A stretch of 64,000 nt of DNA from Nocardia shimofusensis NBRC 100134. Its GTDB lineage: Bacteria; Actinomycetota; Actinomycetes; Mycobacteriales; Mycobacteriaceae. The stretch covers positions 124,001-188,000 of the forward strand of contig NZ_BDBT01000009.1 of NCBI RefSeq assembly GCF_001613125.1, in the 5' to 3' direction. Under the pieces are notes generated by a model that was not told the origin of the DNA, did not search any database, and saw nothing but the letters and a program-made list of their open reading frames with translations. This document shows, piece by piece, positions 16,928 through 26,346 of this stretch (within the stretch, counting starts at the first letter, position 1; each line of letters starts with the position of its first letter). A program made the translations under genes and the position numbers.

Positions 16928-17185
16928 GTGGCCACGCTACCTATATCGACCGTGCGTCAGAATCTCTTCGCCCTGGTGAAACAGGTCAACGACGACCACG
17001 ACACGGTCACCGTAGTGACAAAGACCGGCGAGAACGCGGTATTGGTTTCCGAATCGGATTGGAATTCGATGCAGGAGACCATGTATGTCCTTGCTACTCA
17101 CGGTGGGGTCCGACTGCTCGAATCCGCGCGGGAAGCTCAGCGAGGAGAGTTCGAGACGCACGAATTGATGGACCCGGATGAGTGA
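16928..17185 (+). CDS. YefM/Phd-family antitoxin
   Basis: This 85-aa Phd/YefM antitoxin has an N-terminal DNA-binding half (TLPISTVRQNLFALVKQVND, TVTVVTKTGENAVLVSESDW) and a C-terminal toxin-binding helix (ETMYVLATHGGVRLLESARE). The GTG at 16928 lies seven bases after GGAGGG; a TTG at 16913 within the ribosome site was rejected. It overlaps the downstream yoeB-like gene by eight bases. It neutralises the toxin and, with it, represses the promoter marked by the inverted repeat at 16889-16906. Confidence 0.9.
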   Translation: MATLPISTVRQNLFALVKQVNDDHDTVTVVTKTGENAVLVSESDWNSMQETMYVLATHGGVRLLESAREAQRGEFETHELMDPDE

Positions 17186-17447
17186 GCGCAAGGTGGTGTT
17201 CACCAGATACGGCTGGGAGACTTACTCTTCCTGGCTGACTCGCGATCGCACGGTCTTGAAGGCCGCGAACAAACAGATCGCGGCCGCGCTCATCGACCCA
17301 TTCAGGGGCGTGGGCAAGCCCGAGCCGCTCAAACATCACTTGTCCGGTCAATGGTCGCGCAGGATCACCCGCGAACATCGACTGGTGTATCAGGTGACCG
17401 AGACCGAAATCGTGATCGTCGCGGTGGGCGGGCACTACGACGAATAG
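17178..17447 (+). CDS. YoeB-type toxin (ribosome-dependent mRNA interferase)
   Basis: This 89-aa RelE-superfamily YoeB toxin shows the conserved features RYGWETYSSWLTRDRTVLKA, GKPEPLKHHLSGQWSRRITR and EHRLVYQVTETEIVIVAVGG ending HYDE. The Glu in KPEPLKH, the Arg pair in SRRI and the C-terminal His/Tyr correspond to catalytic residues of E. coli YoeB, which cleaves mRNA in the ribosomal A site. It overlaps the antitoxin by eight bases, giving coupled expression. Full length suggests an active module. Confidence 0.93.
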   Translation: MSERKVVFTRYGWETYSSWLTRDRTVLKAANKQIAAALIDPFRGVGKPEPLKHHLSGQWSRRITREHRLVYQVTETEIVIVAVGGHYDE

Positions 17448-17480
17448 CCGAAGTGCCCGCCCGCCACGCGGACCTGTGGT

Positions 17481-18341
17481 CTAGCGGAACGTCAGACGGA
17501 CATCGTTCAAGACCGGTGCGTCGTCGCGCTCGACGGCGGTGGCGGCGATAATCAATTCGCCTTCGCCGCGCCAGATTCGGGCGCGGATTGTCTCGCCCGG
17601 GTAGAGCACGCCTGCGAAGCGGGCGCGGTAGCCGGTGACGCGGGTGGCGTCGGAGTCCAGGACGTTGTCGGTGGCCGCCTTGCAGACCAGGCCGTAGGTG
17701 CACAGGCCGTGCAGGATCGGGTTGGGGAACCCGGCGGCCCGGGCGAAGGCGGGGTCGGAGTGCAGGGGGTTGCGGTCGCCGAGCATGCGGTAGAGCAGGG
17801 CCTGCTGGGGGAGGGTCGGGATGAGCAGTTCGAGGTCCGGGTCCCGTTCGGGCAGTTCGGCTTTGGTGCTCGGGCCGCGTTCGCCGCCGAAACCGCCCTC
17901 GCCCTTGGCGAAGATGGAGGAACGGGTGGTCCACAGCGGTTCGCCGTCGGAGCCGGTGATGGTGTGCTCCTGCACGATCACCGCCGCCGAGCCCTTGTCC
18001 CACAGTTCGCTGACCCGGCCGGTGCTGGTCGCCTTGCCCGAGGCCGGGATCGGCCGGTGCACGTGAACCTCCTGGTGCGCGTGCACGACCTTGGCCAGGT
18101 CGATGTCGATGCCGGGGAAGCTCACTTTCGGCGGTTCGGTCTCGTGCAGTGTCTGGGCGACGGTGGCGAAGCTGGGCAGCACCTGGGGTTCGCGGTCGTC
18201 GAGGTAGCGCAACTCGGCCTGGTCGGTCCAGCGCGCGCCCGCGCCGAGACCCAGGTGGTAGAGCTGCACGTCGGAAGGGGTCCAGGCGAACTCCCGCGTG
18301 GGCAGCTCGGCCCCGAGCGCGACGGACGGATCGATGGGCAT
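17481..18341 (-). CDS. chsH3: MaoC-family enoyl-CoA hydratase ChsH3 (Rv3538-like)
   Basis: This 286-aa double hot-dog enzyme carries in its C-terminal half the R-hydratase signature MLGDRNPLHSDPAFARAAGF (catalytic Asp and His) and PNPILHGLCTYGLVCKAA. The N-terminus, TREFAWTPSDVQLYHLGLGA, is typical of actinobacterial double hot-dog hydratases. In M. tuberculosis the homologue Rv3538 follows kstD and hydrates a steroid side-chain 24-enoyl-CoA; here the gene also follows kstD on the same strand. ATG 18341 is preceded by GAGGAGAACATCC. It is probably transcribed from the KstR-controlled kstD promoter; the 109-base spacer has no clear second promoter. Confidence 0.87.
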   Translation of the reverse strand: MPIDPSVALGAELPTREFAWTPSDVQLYHLGLGAGARWTDQAELRYLDDREPQVLPSFATVAQTLHETEPPKVSFPGIDIDLAKVVHAHQEVHVHRPIPASGKATSTGRVSELWDKGSAAVIVQEHTITGSDGEPLWTTRSSIFAKGEGGFGGERGPSTKAELPERDPDLELLIPTLPQQALLYRMLGDRNPLHSDPAFARAAGFPNPILHGLCTYGLVCKAATDNVLDSDATRVTGYRARFAGVLYPGETIRARIWRGEGELIIAATAVERDDAPVLNDVRLTFR

Positions 18342-18450
18342 CGGATGTTCTCCTCGTGAAGCGGTGGATGGATGGGCCGTGCCTGCCGGTCATCCTGCGT
18401 CGCGAGCCCCGGTGCGGGGAACACCGGAGCCCACCGAGCGGACGCTTTGT

Positions 18451-20166
18451 TCAGGCCTGGGCCGAAGCGGTGGCCGCTTGCGCCTTCTTGCGTTCGACGA
18501 TGTCGAGCACCGACAGGTAGCCGAAGGCGATGGCGGGGCCGATGGTCGCGCCGGGGCCCGCGTAGGTGTGACCCATGACCGGGGTCGAGCAGTTGCCGGA
18601 GGCGTACAGGCCGGGGATGGTGGTGCCGTCCTCGCGCAGCACGCGGCCGGAGGAGTCGGCGACCAGACCGCCCTTGGTGCCGAGGTCGCCCGGCACGATC
18701 TTGGCGGCGTAGAACGGCCCCTGCGAGATCTCGGCCAGGCACGGGTTGGGCTTGACCGTGGGATCGCCGTAGTAGCGGTCGTAATGGCTGTCGCCGCGAC
18801 CGAAGTCGGCGTCCTTGCCGGTCTCGGCGAAGGTGTTGAAGCGCTGCACGGTCGCGGCCAGGTTCTGCGCGGGCACACCCATGACGCCTGCGAGCTCTTC
18901 GAGGGTCGCGGCCTTGACGATGTTGTCGTTCTCCATCCAGCGGGACGGGAATTTCAGGCCCGGCTGCAACCCGGCGAAGATGTAGCGGTCACGGTAGCGC
19001 TGGTCGAACACCAGCCACGCCGGGAGGTTCTCACCCGGCCCCTCGCCCTGACCGTACTCGCCGCCGTACATGGTGTGCCCGGCCTCCACGTACGGGGCGG
19101 ACTCGTTGCCGAACCGCTTGCCCTCGGAGTTGACCATGATGCAGCCCGGCAGATTCCGCTCGGCCAGCGCGAACCACGGCTTGCCGTTCTTGAACACCGT
19201 CGGCCCCCACCACGCGTCCTCCATGAAGCCCACGTCGGCGCCCACGTCCATGCCCGCCAGGATGCCGTCGCCGGTGTTGGCGGCCGCGCCCGTCGTCCAT
19301 TCGGTGGTGATCGGCGCGCGCTGGTACTTCTCGCGCATCTCGGCGTTGTGCTCGAATCCGCCGCTGCCCAGCACCACGCCGTAGCGCGCGGTGAACACCG
19401 TCGGCTTGCCGTCGTACACCGCCTCCACGCCGGTCACCACTCCGTCGGTGACGACGAGCTTGGTCATCGGCGTCTCGAGTAGCACCGGCACGTCGGCGTC
19501 GAGCAGGCCCTTGCGCATGGCGGCGATGATCGCCCGGCCCATGCCGACGATCTCCTTGCCGGTGAACTTTGCCAGGTAGGTGCGCGCGCCGACGCGCAGC
19601 GCCCGCATCATGCCCTTCGGATGGCGGCGGATCAGGTTCAGCCGCACGTAGTCGGCCTGCATGACCACGACATTCAGCGGCGCCTTGGCATACGGCGGCT
19701 CCAGCTTGTCCTTCTCCGCGCCGAGGACTTTCAGGTCGAACGGCTTGGGCTCGCAGGACCGGCCCTGGCCGAGACCGCCGGGCGCCTCCGGGTAGTAGTC
19801 GGAGTAGCCGGGCACCCACTTCATCTTCAGCGGGGTGTGGTCGAGCACGAAGTCGAAGGCCTCCGCGCCGCGGTCGATGTAGGTGTCGATCCGGTCCTTG
19901 GGCACCACGTCGCCGATGATGCTGTGCAGGTAGGTGCGCGCCTGCTCGCGGTCGTCGGGGCGGCCCGACGCGAGCAGCGCCTTGTTGCCGGGGATCCACA
20001 CGCCGCCGCCGGAGCGGGCGGTCGAGCCACCGTAGTGCGCTGCCTTCTCGAGGACGACGACCCGCAGTCCGTGATGGGCGGCGGTGAGGGCGGCGGTCAT
20101 GCCTGCGGCGCCGCTGCCGACGACCACCACGTCGTAGCTGTGTGGGTCAAGAACCGGATCAGTCAT
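18451..20166 (-). CDS. kstD: 3-Ketosteroid delta-1-dehydrogenase KstD
   Basis: This 571-aa FAD enzyme introduces the C1-C2 double bond of 3-ketosteroids, needed with KshA for ring B opening. The FAD motif is YDVVVVGSGAAGMTAAL near residues 10-26, followed by GGSTARSGGGVWIPGN. A C-terminal GPFYAAKIVPGDLGTKGGLV carries the conserved Tyr and Gly of the KstD active site. Ser/Ala-rich residues end the chain. The ATG at 20164-20166 was chosen because the next upstream GTG (20173-20175) lies inside the KstR operator. The gene is followed by chsH3, the Rv3537-Rv3538 order. Confidence 0.93.
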   Translation of the reverse strand: MTDPVLDPHSYDVVVVGSGAAGMTAALTAAHHGLRVVVLEKAAHYGGSTARSGGGVWIPGNKALLASGRPDDREQARTYLHSIIGDVVPKDRIDTYIDRGAEAFDFVLDHTPLKMKWVPGYSDYYPEAPGGLGQGRSCEPKPFDLKVLGAEKDKLEPPYAKAPLNVVVMQADYVRLNLIRRHPKGMMRALRVGARTYLAKFTGKEIVGMGRAIIAAMRKGLLDADVPVLLETPMTKLVVTDGVVTGVEAVYDGKPTVFTARYGVVLGSGGFEHNAEMREKYQRAPITTEWTTGAAANTGDGILAGMDVGADVGFMEDAWWGPTVFKNGKPWFALAERNLPGCIMVNSEGKRFGNESAPYVEAGHTMYGGEYGQGEGPGENLPAWLVFDQRYRDRYIFAGLQPGLKFPSRWMENDNIVKAATLEELAGVMGVPAQNLAATVQRFNTFAETGKDADFGRGDSHYDRYYGDPTVKPNPCLAEISQGPFYAAKIVPGDLGTKGGLVADSSGRVLREDGTTIPGLYASGNCSTPVMGHTYAGPGATIGPAIAFGYLSVLDIVERKKAQAATASAQA

Positions 20167-20167
20167 G

Positions 20168-20181
20168 TAGAACACGTTATA
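20168..20181. promoter_or_regulatory. KstR operator between kstD and the FAD dehydrogenase/hsaEGF operon
   Basis: TAGAACACGTTATA fits T-N2-AAC-N2-GTT-N2-A at all fixed positions. It begins one base upstream of the kstD start codon and 94 bases before the divergent FAD gene, so it can control both directions. Its closeness to the kstD ATG implies a very short or no 5' leader there. Confidence 0.88.
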
Positions 20182-20274
20182 GAATGGACGCGCCGTTGGT
20201 CTATGTTGACAGGCAGAAGAGTTTTCTTACGTCCCATCAGCCGGGACAACTTGTTTCAGTTCGGAGTGGAGTGC

Positions 20275-21903
20275 ATGGGCCTGGACGCTGGACTCGCCGC
20301 TGATATCACCGCGGATGTCATCGTGATCGGATTCGGCGCGGCGGGCGCCTGCGCGGCGCTGGAAGCGGCGGCCACCGGCGCCGACGTCCTGGTGCTGGAA
20401 CGGTTCGCGGGCGGCGGCACCTCGGCGCTGTCGGGCGGGATCATCTACGCCGGTGGCGGCACCTCGGTGCAGCGCGCGGCCGGGGTGCAGGACTCGCCCG
20501 AGCAGATGCTGGCCTACCTGCGCCGCGAGGTCGGCGACGCGGTGTCGCCGGAGACGCTGCGGCGCTTCGTGGACGAGAGCCCCGCGATGATCGACTGGCT
20601 GTCCGGTCACGGCGTCCCGTTCGACGCCTCCCTGTGCCCGTACAAGACTTCGTATCCGAACGACAAGTACTACCTCTACTACAGCGGTAGCGAGGTCTCC
20701 GGCTACGGCCGCGAGGTGGCGGTGCCCGCACAGCGCGGCCATCGCGTCAAGGGGCGTGGCACCTCCGGCAAGAAGATGACCGCGCCGCTCATCGCCTCCG
20801 CGCTGCGCAACGGCGTGCGCGTCGAATACCTCACCACCGCCACCCGGCTGCTCACCGACGCCGAGGGCGCGGTGATCGGCGTCGAGTGCCGGACCCTGCG
20901 CGACGCTCCGGCCCGGGTGCGGTCGCGCTACCACCGGCTGGCCGCGATCGCCGCCAAACCGGGCATCTACTACCCGCCGTTGCGCAAAGCCCTGATGCGT
21001 CAGCTCGACGCGCTCGATCGTCGCTACGGCACCACCTTCCGGGTGCGGGCCGGACGCGGCGTCGTCGTGAGCGCGGGCGGTTTCATCTCCAACCGGGAAA
21101 TGGTGCACCAGCACGGCCCGCAGTACCGGCACGGCCTGGAACTGGGCAGCATGGGCGACGACGGCAGCGGCATCCTGATGTCGCAGCAGGTCGGCGCGGC
21201 CACCGACCGGATGGGCAATATCTCGGCCTGGCGGTTCATCCTGCCGCCGAGCAGCTTTACCGGCGCACTGCTGGTCGACGCCCGCGGCCGCCGGGTGATC
21301 GACGAGACCCGCTACGGCGCGGCCGTCGGCAACCGGCTGGTCAACCAGCACGACGGCCAGGGCTGGATGCTCGCCGACGACGAACGCATGCGCACCGCGA
21401 TCCGGCGCATCCGCACCGAAGCCGCCTGGTTCCAGCGCGCCCAGTTCGAAGTCATGCGCCGCAACGCCAGACGCGGCGACACCCTCGAGGCCGCGGCGCG
21501 CGCGGCGGGCATCGATCCGGCCGGCCTGCGCGCCACCGTCGAAGAGCACAACGCGGCGATCGCCTCCGGCGCGCCCGACCCGGTCGGCAAGCCGGCCGAA
21601 TTCACCGAATCGGTCCGCGGCGGGCCCTATTGGCTGTTGGATGTAGGTATCAAGCCGAGCCTCACCAACCCCTGTCCGATGCTCACCCTCGGCGGAGTGG
21701 TCGTGGACGAGACCACCGGAGCGGTGACATCGACTGCCGGCCTGCCCATCCCCGGTCTGTTCGCGGCCGGCCGCACCGCCGTCGGCATCTGCTCGGAGTC
21801 CTACGTCAGCGGACTGTCGCTCGCCGACGCCGTGTTCTCCGGCCGCCGCGCCGGACGTCACGCGGCGCGCGTACCGGAACAGGCAACAGCGGAAGGAACC
21901 TAG
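20275..21903 (+). CDS. KstD-like FAD-dependent dehydrogenase of unknown substrate
   Basis: This protein (542 aa) belongs to the FAD_binding_2 family of succinate dehydrogenase/ketosteroid dehydrogenase flavoproteins: DVIVIGFGAAGACAALEAAA near residues 13-32, GGGTSALSGGIIYAGGGTSV, and a C-terminal FAD contact PIPGLFAAGRTAVGICSESY. It lacks the KstD C-terminal FYAAKIVPGDLGTKGG block and has GPYWLLDVGIKPSLTNPCP instead, so it is not a simple KstD paralogue. The ATG at 20275 follows GGAGTGGAG. The stop is one base from hsaE, so it shares the hsaEGF operon. In M. tuberculosis no such gene lies at this position. A steroid substrate is likely but unproven. Confidence 0.82.
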   Translation: MGLDAGLAADITADVIVIGFGAAGACAALEAAATGADVLVLERFAGGGTSALSGGIIYAGGGTSVQRAAGVQDSPEQMLAYLRREVGDAVSPETLRRFVDESPAMIDWLSGHGVPFDASLCPYKTSYPNDKYYLYYSGSEVSGYGREVAVPAQRGHRVKGRGTSGKKMTAPLIASALRNGVRVEYLTTATRLLTDAEGAVIGVECRTLRDAPARVRSRYHRLAAIAAKPGIYYPPLRKALMRQLDALDRRYGTTFRVRAGRGVVVSAGGFISNREMVHQHGPQYRHGLELGSMGDDGSGILMSQQVGAATDRMGNISAWRFILPPSSFTGALLVDARGRRVIDETRYGAAVGNRLVNQHDGQGWMLADDERMRTAIRRIRTEAAWFQRAQFEVMRRNARRGDTLEAAARAAGIDPAGLRATVEEHNAAIASGAPDPVGKPAEFTESVRGGPYWLLDVGIKPSLTNPCPMLTLGGVVVDETTGAVTSTAGLPIPGLFAAGRTAVGICSESYVSGLSLADAVFSGRRAGRHAARVPEQATAEGT

Positions 21904-21904
21904 C

Positions 21905-22690
21905 GTGCTCTCCGACGCCGTACGCATCGAACTCGCCGCCGAACTGGCGAAAGCCGAGGCGGATCGCATCGCCGTCGCCCCGCTGGTCGCCCGCCATCCG
22001 GACATCGACGTGGTCGACGCCTACGAGATCCAGCTGATCAACATCCGCCGCAGGCTGGACGCGGGCGCGCGCGTCGTCGGACACAAAGTAGGTCTGTCCT
22101 CCGCGGCGATGCAGCATATGATGGGCGTCGACGAACCCGACTACGGTCACCTGCTGGCCGAGATGGAGGTCTTCGAAGACGTCCCGGTGCCCGCGGGCAA
22201 CTACCTGTACCCGCGGGTGGAAGTCGAGGTCGGGTTCGTGCTCGGCGCCGACCTGCCCGGCGAGGACTGCACCGAGGCCGACGTGCTGGCCGCCACCGAC
22301 GCCTACGCCCCCGCGATCGAGCTGATCGACTCCAGGATCACCGACTGGAAGATCGGCCTCTGCGACACCATCTCCGACAACGCCTCTTCGGCCGGTTTCG
22401 TCCTCGGCCCGCAGCGTGTGGCACCCGCCGACATCGACGTCAAGGCCATCGACGCCGTGCTCGCCCGCAACGGCGAGGTCGTCGCAGAGGGCCGTAGTGA
22501 CGCGGTGCTCGGTGACCCGGTGATCGCGGTGGCCTGGCTGGCCCGCAAGGTCGCCTCGTTCGGGGTGCGCTTGAAGAAGGGCGACATCGTGCTGCCCGGT
22601 TCCTGCACCCGCGCCATCGACGCCCGCCCCGGCGACGCCTTCCGCGCCGACTTCGCCGGATTGGGTTCCGTCCGCCTGAACTTCAGCTAG
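21905..22690 (+). CDS. hsaE: 2-Hydroxyhexa-2,4-dienoate hydratase HsaE
   Basis: This 261-aa hydratase of the fumarylacetoacetase-like family shows VVGHKVGLSSAAMQHMMGVD, DYGHLLAEMEVFEDVPVPAG, and the metal-ligand region YPRVEVEVGFVLGADL. HsaE hydrates the dienoate released by HsaD to 4-hydroxy-2-oxohexanoate. The GTG start at 21905 is one base after the preceding stop, with GGAAGGAACC as ribosome site inside the upstream gene. The hsaE-hsaG-hsaF order matches Rv3536c-Rv3534c. Confidence 0.93.
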   Translation: MLSDAVRIELAAELAKAEADRIAVAPLVARHPDIDVVDAYEIQLINIRRRLDAGARVVGHKVGLSSAAMQHMMGVDEPDYGHLLAEMEVFEDVPVPAGNYLYPRVEVEVGFVLGADLPGEDCTEADVLAATDAYAPAIELIDSRITDWKIGLCDTISDNASSAGFVLGPQRVAPADIDVKAIDAVLARNGEVVAEGRSDAVLGDPVIAVAWLARKVASFGVRLKKGDIVLPGSCTRAIDARPGDAFRADFAGLGSVRLNFS

Positions 22691-22714
22691 CACTGCCCAC
22701 ACGAGGAGGACGCT

Positions 22715-23626
22715 GTGACCGAAGACGGCACCGTCACCGCCGCGATCGTCGGGTCCGGCAACATCAGTACCGACCTGCTCTACAAACTGAGGCGCTCGCG
22801 GGTCATCGAACCGCGCTGGATGATCGGCATCGATCCCGACAGCGAAGGTCTGCGGCGCGCGAGCGGGCTCGGCCTGGAGACCTCGCACGAGGGCGTGGAC
22901 TGGCTGCTGCGGCAGTCCGAACTGCCCGACGTGATCTTCGAGGCCACGTCCGCCTATGTTCATCGCGCCGCCGCTCCCCGCTACGCCGAGGCGGGCATCC
23001 GCGCCGTCGATCTGACCCCGGCCGCGGTCGGCCCGGCGGTCGTGCCGCCGGTGAACCTCGACGCCAATATCGACGCCCCGAACGTCAACATGATCACCTG
23101 CGGCGGTCAGGCCACCATCCCGATCGTGGCCGCCGTCTCGCGTGTGGTCCCGGTGCCCTACGCCGAGATCGTGGCCTCGGTGGCCTCGGTCTCGGCCGGG
23201 CCGGGCACTCGCGCCAATATCGACGAGTTCACCAAGACCACCAGCCGCGGCGTGGAGACCATCGGCGGCGCCCAGCGCGGCAAGGCCATCATCATCCTGA
23301 ATCCGGCCGAGCCGCCGATGATCATGCGCGACACCATCTTCTGCGCCATCCCCGAAGACGCCGACACCGATGCCATCGCCGACTCCGTTCACCGGATGGT
23401 CGCCGACATCCAGCAGTACGTGCCCGGCTACCGGCTGCTCAACGAACCGCAGTTCGACGAGCCCTCGGTGATCTCCGGTGGACACGCGAAGGTGTCGGTG
23501 TTCGTCGAGGTCGAGGGCGCGGGCGACTTCCTGCCGCCGTACGCGGGCAACCTCGACATCATGACCGCGGCGGCCACGAAGGTCGGCGAGGTCATCGCCC
23601 AGCAGATCACCGCGGCCCGGGTCTGA
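22715..23626 (+). CDS. hsaG: Acylating propanal/acetaldehyde dehydrogenase HsaG
   Basis: This protein (303 aa) has a Rossmann start [20 protein letters not shown] and a catalytic Cys in [18 protein letters not shown] (Cys near residue 129). It oxidises the aldehyde released by HsaF to its CoA ester, propionyl-CoA in the sterol pathway, using NAD+. The complex with HsaF channels the aldehyde. GTG 22715 follows ACGAGGAGGAC. It is followed 16 bases later by hsaF. Confidence 0.93.
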   Translation: MTEDGTVTAAIVGSGNISTDLLYKLRRSRVIEPRWMIGIDPDSEGLRRASGLGLETSHEGVDWLLRQSELPDVIFEATSAYVHRAAAPRYAEAGIRAVDLTPAAVGPAVVPPVNLDANIDAPNVNMITCGGQATIPIVAAVSRVVPVPYAEIVASVASVSAGPGTRANIDEFTKTTSRGVETIGGAQRGKAIIILNPAEPPMIMRDTIFCAIPEDADTDAIADSVHRMVADIQQYVPGYRLLNEPQFDEPSVISGGHAKVSVFVEVEGAGDFLPPYAGNLDIMTAAATKVGEVIAQQITAARV

Positions 23627-23642
23627 GGAGGAGACGATCGCC

Positions 23643-24683
23643 ATGGCTTATTCGGCAGAACTCGACATCCGCGTCACCGACACCTCGCTGCGTGACGGCT
23701 CGCACCACAAGCGCCACCAGTTCACCGCCACCGAGGTGCGCGACATCGTCGCCGCGCTGGACGGCGCGGGCGTGCCGGTCATCGAGGTCACCCACGGTGA
23801 CGGACTCGGCGGCTCCTCGTTCAACTACGGGTTCTCCAAGACCCCGGAACAGGAACTGGTCGCCATCGCCGCGCAGACCGCGAAGCGGGCGAAGATCGCG
23901 GTGCTCATGCTGCCCGGCGTCGGCGTCAAGGAAGACATCACGATCGCCCGGGACAACGGCGCCGCCATCTGCCGCGTCGCCACGCACTGCACCGAGGCCG
24001 ACGTGTCCGTGCAGCACTTCGGCCTGGCCCGTGAGCTGGGCCTGGAGACCGTGGGCTTCCTGATGATGTCGCACACCCAGCCCCCGGAGGTGCTGGCGAA
24101 GCAGGCCCGCGTCATGGCCGACGCCGGGTGCCAGTGCGTCTACATCGTCGACTCGGCGGGCGCGCTGGTGCTCGAACAGGTCTCCGACCGGGTGGCCGCC
24201 CTGGTCGCCGAACTGGGCGACGACGCCCAGGTCGGCTTCCACGGACACGAGAACCTCGACCTCGCCGTCGCCGACTCCATCTACGCCATTCGCGCGGGCG
24301 CCACCCAGATCGACGGCAGCGCAAGGCGATTCGGCGCGGGCGCGGGCAACACCCCCGTCGAGGCGCTGGTCGGCGTGTGCGACAAGCTCGGCATCCGCAC
24401 CGGCATCGACTTCTTCGCCATCGCCGACGCCGCCGAGGACGTGGTACGCCCTGCTATGCCGCAGGAATGCCTGCTCGATCGTCAGTCGCTGATGATGGGC
24501 TACGCCGGGGTCTACTCCAGCTTCCTCAAGCACGCCGAGCGCCAAGCGGAGCGCTACGGGGTATCGGCGGCGCAGATGTTGGTGCGGGCCGGGCAGCGCA
24601 AGCTGGTCGGCGGGCAGGAGGACCAGCTCATCGACATCGCGCTGGAACTGCGGCGGGAGCAGCAGTCGGCGGAGGTGTCCTAG
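23643..24683 (+). CDS. hsaF: 4-Hydroxy-2-oxohexanoate/valerate aldolase HsaF
   Basis: This 346-aa class II aldolase of the DRE-TIM metallolyase group shows the metal/catalytic motif [19 protein letters not shown] at residues 9-27, [20 protein letters not shown] with the His ligands, and a C-terminal communication domain. It splits 4-hydroxy-2-oxo acids to pyruvate and an aldehyde passed to HsaG. ATG 23643 follows GAGGAGACGATCGCC. It is the last gene of the KstR-controlled operon. Confidence 0.93.
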   Translation: MAYSAELDIRVTDTSLRDGSHHKRHQFTATEVRDIVAALDGAGVPVIEVTHGDGLGGSSFNYGFSKTPEQELVAIAAQTAKRAKIAVLMLPGVGVKEDITIARDNGAAICRVATHCTEADVSVQHFGLARELGLETVGFLMMSHTQPPEVLAKQARVMADAGCQCVYIVDSAGALVLEQVSDRVAALVAELGDDAQVGFHGHENLDLAVADSIYAIRAGATQIDGSARRFGAGAGNTPVEALVGVCDKLGIRTGIDFFAIADAAEDVVRPAMPQECLLDRQSLMMGYAGVYSSFLKHAERQAERYGVSAAQMLVRAGQRKLVGGQEDQLIDIALELRREQQSAEVS

Positions 24684-24783
24684 CGGGTTCGGTTTCCGTT
24701 CGCGATCCGGGGCGCCTTCGGAGGGCTGGAAACGTCCGCTGCCGGAACCGGACTGCGTAACCGGTCGGGGATCGGCGATACTC

Positions 24784-24810
24784 GGTATCGAAAGCGGGGG
24801 GTTCGATACC
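24784..24810. terminator. Hairpin between hsaF and the next gene
   Basis: GGTATCGAA (24784-24792) and TTCGATACC (24802-24810) form a perfect nine-base stem with a nine-base G-rich loop, 100 bases after hsaF and 66 before the next start. It may end the hsaEGF transcript; it could equally be a protein-binding palindrome. Confidence 0.5.
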
Positions 24811-24875
24811 GGCGGTCTGCGCCGTCGTTCGGTCGTCCGTGCGGCTCGAACGATGACACAGGGGGAGTGGGGATC

Positions 24876-26006
24876 ATGACGCGGGACCGCGAGGATGGGA
24901 ACCAGCCGTACGAATCCGGCGGCGGGGCCTACGAATTCCCGCCGCTGGAGAAGCAGGGCAAGTCGGCGCAGTATCGCGCTGCGAGCGAGTTCGGTCCGCC
25001 TTTCCGGCCGCGGACCGAAAACAGGTTCGCGCCGGTGCCGCAGCCGACGAACCAGTCCGGCTCCGTCCCGCCACCCGGATACGGGCACGGTCCTGTGCCG
25101 CCGTCCGGATACCCTGTGCCGCCGCAGGGTTTTCGGTCCATCTCCGCGCCGCCGGGATATCCGTCGACCCCGACGGGGCCCACCCGCTTCCGCAGCGCGC
25201 CGCCGAACCGCCCCCACCGGTGGCCGCCCGCGTTCGGTGAACCTGGCCGCGGTCCAGGCGTCAAGGGCGGCAGCGCCGCCCCGTTCGCGGTGGTAGGCCT
25301 GCTGGCCGCCTTCGTCTTCGCCGTGCTGGTCGCCTGGGGCGACCACTCCTCGGATTCCGGCGCCTCCGCGACCAGCCGCGCCATGCCGACGCCCTCGGCG
25401 GCGCCGGCCACCACCGGGCGCAACACGACCACCGCACCGGCGACCACCACCCAGTCGTCGGCCGTGATCGCCGCGGTGCTCCCCGGCTACCAGGGCGTCG
25501 CGGTGGACTCGCGCGGTATCGCCTACGACGTCCCCGTGGGATGGACGGTCGACTCGCCGAGTGTCATCCGAGGCTTCGAGGGCGAGACGGGCCGCATCTC
25601 CGGCACCGGCACAGCGGTCGACGGCGAGGACTACTGCGGCGAGAACACCCGGACCCTCGCGTTCGTCAGCCGCGCACAGGAAACCGATCACGCCGCCACC
25701 GCCACCGAATTCGGCGCATCGACGGCCGAGATCGCCTACGACAGTTCCGGTTGGACTCGCCGCGTCACCGGCCCCGAACCGCTGACCACCCGCAGCGGCA
25801 TCACTGGGTGGATGGTCGAGACCTCCGGCAACCAGACCCCCGATCCGGCCGAGTGCGCGACCGAGTATTCGGTCTACACCTTCGTGTTCCCGGGCACCGA
25901 GACCCCCGGGTTGATTCTCACCCTCGCCGCCGACCGCGGCGTCCCCGGCGAGGTCAGCCCCGAGCAGGCCCGCGAAATCTTCGGCACCGTCCGGCTCCTG
26001 AGCTGA
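24876..26006 (+). CDS. Proline-rich single-pass membrane protein, function unknown
   Basis: This 376-aa protein has a long Pro/Gly/Tyr-rich cytoplasmic N-terminus (about residues 1-130, with repeats such as [20 protein letters not shown]), one membrane segment [20 protein letters not shown] (about 133-152), a Thr/Ala/Ser-rich linker and an extracellular globular domain (about 200-376) with [20 protein letters not shown] and three or more Cys that may pair. I do not recognise a family beyond this common mycobacterial/nocardial architecture. The ATG at 24876 has GGGGGAG nine bases upstream; a GTG at 24867 is too close to that site. Confidence 0.75.
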   Translation: MTRDREDGNQPYESGGGAYEFPPLEKQGKSAQYRAASEFGPPFRPRTENRFAPVPQPTNQSGSVPPPGYGHGPVPPSGYPVPPQGFRSISAPPGYPSTPTGPTRFRSAPPNRPHRWPPAFGEPGRGPGVKGGSAAPFAVVGLLAAFVFAVLVAWGDHSSDSGASATSRAMPTPSAAPATTGRNTTTAPATTTQSSAVIAAVLPGYQGVAVDSRGIAYDVPVGWTVDSPSVIRGFEGETGRISGTGTAVDGEDYCGENTRTLAFVSRAQETDHAATATEFGASTAEIAYDSSGWTRRVTGPEPLTTRSGITGWMVETSGNQTPDPAECATEYSVYTFVFPGTETPGLILTLAADRGVPGEVSPEQAREIFGTVRLLS

Positions 26007-26092
26007 GCCGCGAACTCGATGCGCGCAGTGCGAATCATCCGCGGTTGTCGAGAGGCTGATCTCGCTCGCGAGTAACCAACCAGTGAAATATC

Positions 26093-26113
26093 CTATATAT
26101 TGGCTATGTATAG
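26093..26113 (+). promoter_or_regulatory. AT-rich inverted repeat upstream of VapBC
   Basis: CTATA (26093-26097) and TATAG (26109-26113) are inverted over an 11-base spacer within a 40-base AT-rich stretch that stands out against the surrounding GC-rich DNA. It ends about 23 bases before the antitoxin start, where a promoter and autoregulatory VapBC site would be expected. Confidence 0.45.
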
Positions 26114-26136
26114 ATTCGATATCTAAGGGGTGTGGG

Positions 26137-26346
26137 ATGTCCAAACTGTTGATCGACGTGGATGATGAAGCGCTCGCTCAGGCGCAGCGGCTGCTGGGAA
26201 CTTCCACGAAGAAGGACACAGTGAACGCCGCGCTGAACGAGGTCGCGAAGCGGCTCGAGCGGGTCGCCGCCCTCGGCGCGCTGAGTGAGATGGCTGAGCA
26301 GGGCGACTTCGACATCTTGCTCGACAAGGACAACTACCGCCGGTGA
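26137..26346 (+). CDS. vapB: VapB-family antitoxin
   Basis: This 69-aa antitoxin begins [20 protein letters not shown] followed by [20 protein letters not shown], the ribbon-helix-helix arrangement typical of VapB, with an acidic C-terminus ([14 protein letters not shown]) that would bind the toxin. ATG 26137 lies six bases after AAGGGG. It overlaps vapC by four bases (GTGA). Confidence 0.92.
   Translation: MSKLLIDVDDEALAQAQRLLGTSTKKDTVNAALNEVAKRLERVAALGALSEMAEQGDFDILLDKDNYRR

Noticed and set aside
20164-20175. GTG start at 20173-20175 for kstD
   Set aside because: It lies inside the KstR operator; the ATG at 20164-20166 gives the family-like N-terminus.
23607-26144. 845-codon minus-strand open frame across hsaF and the next gene
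   Set aside because: It crosses two well-supported plus-strand genes and their intergenic hairpin; the translation is low-complexity and has no domain.
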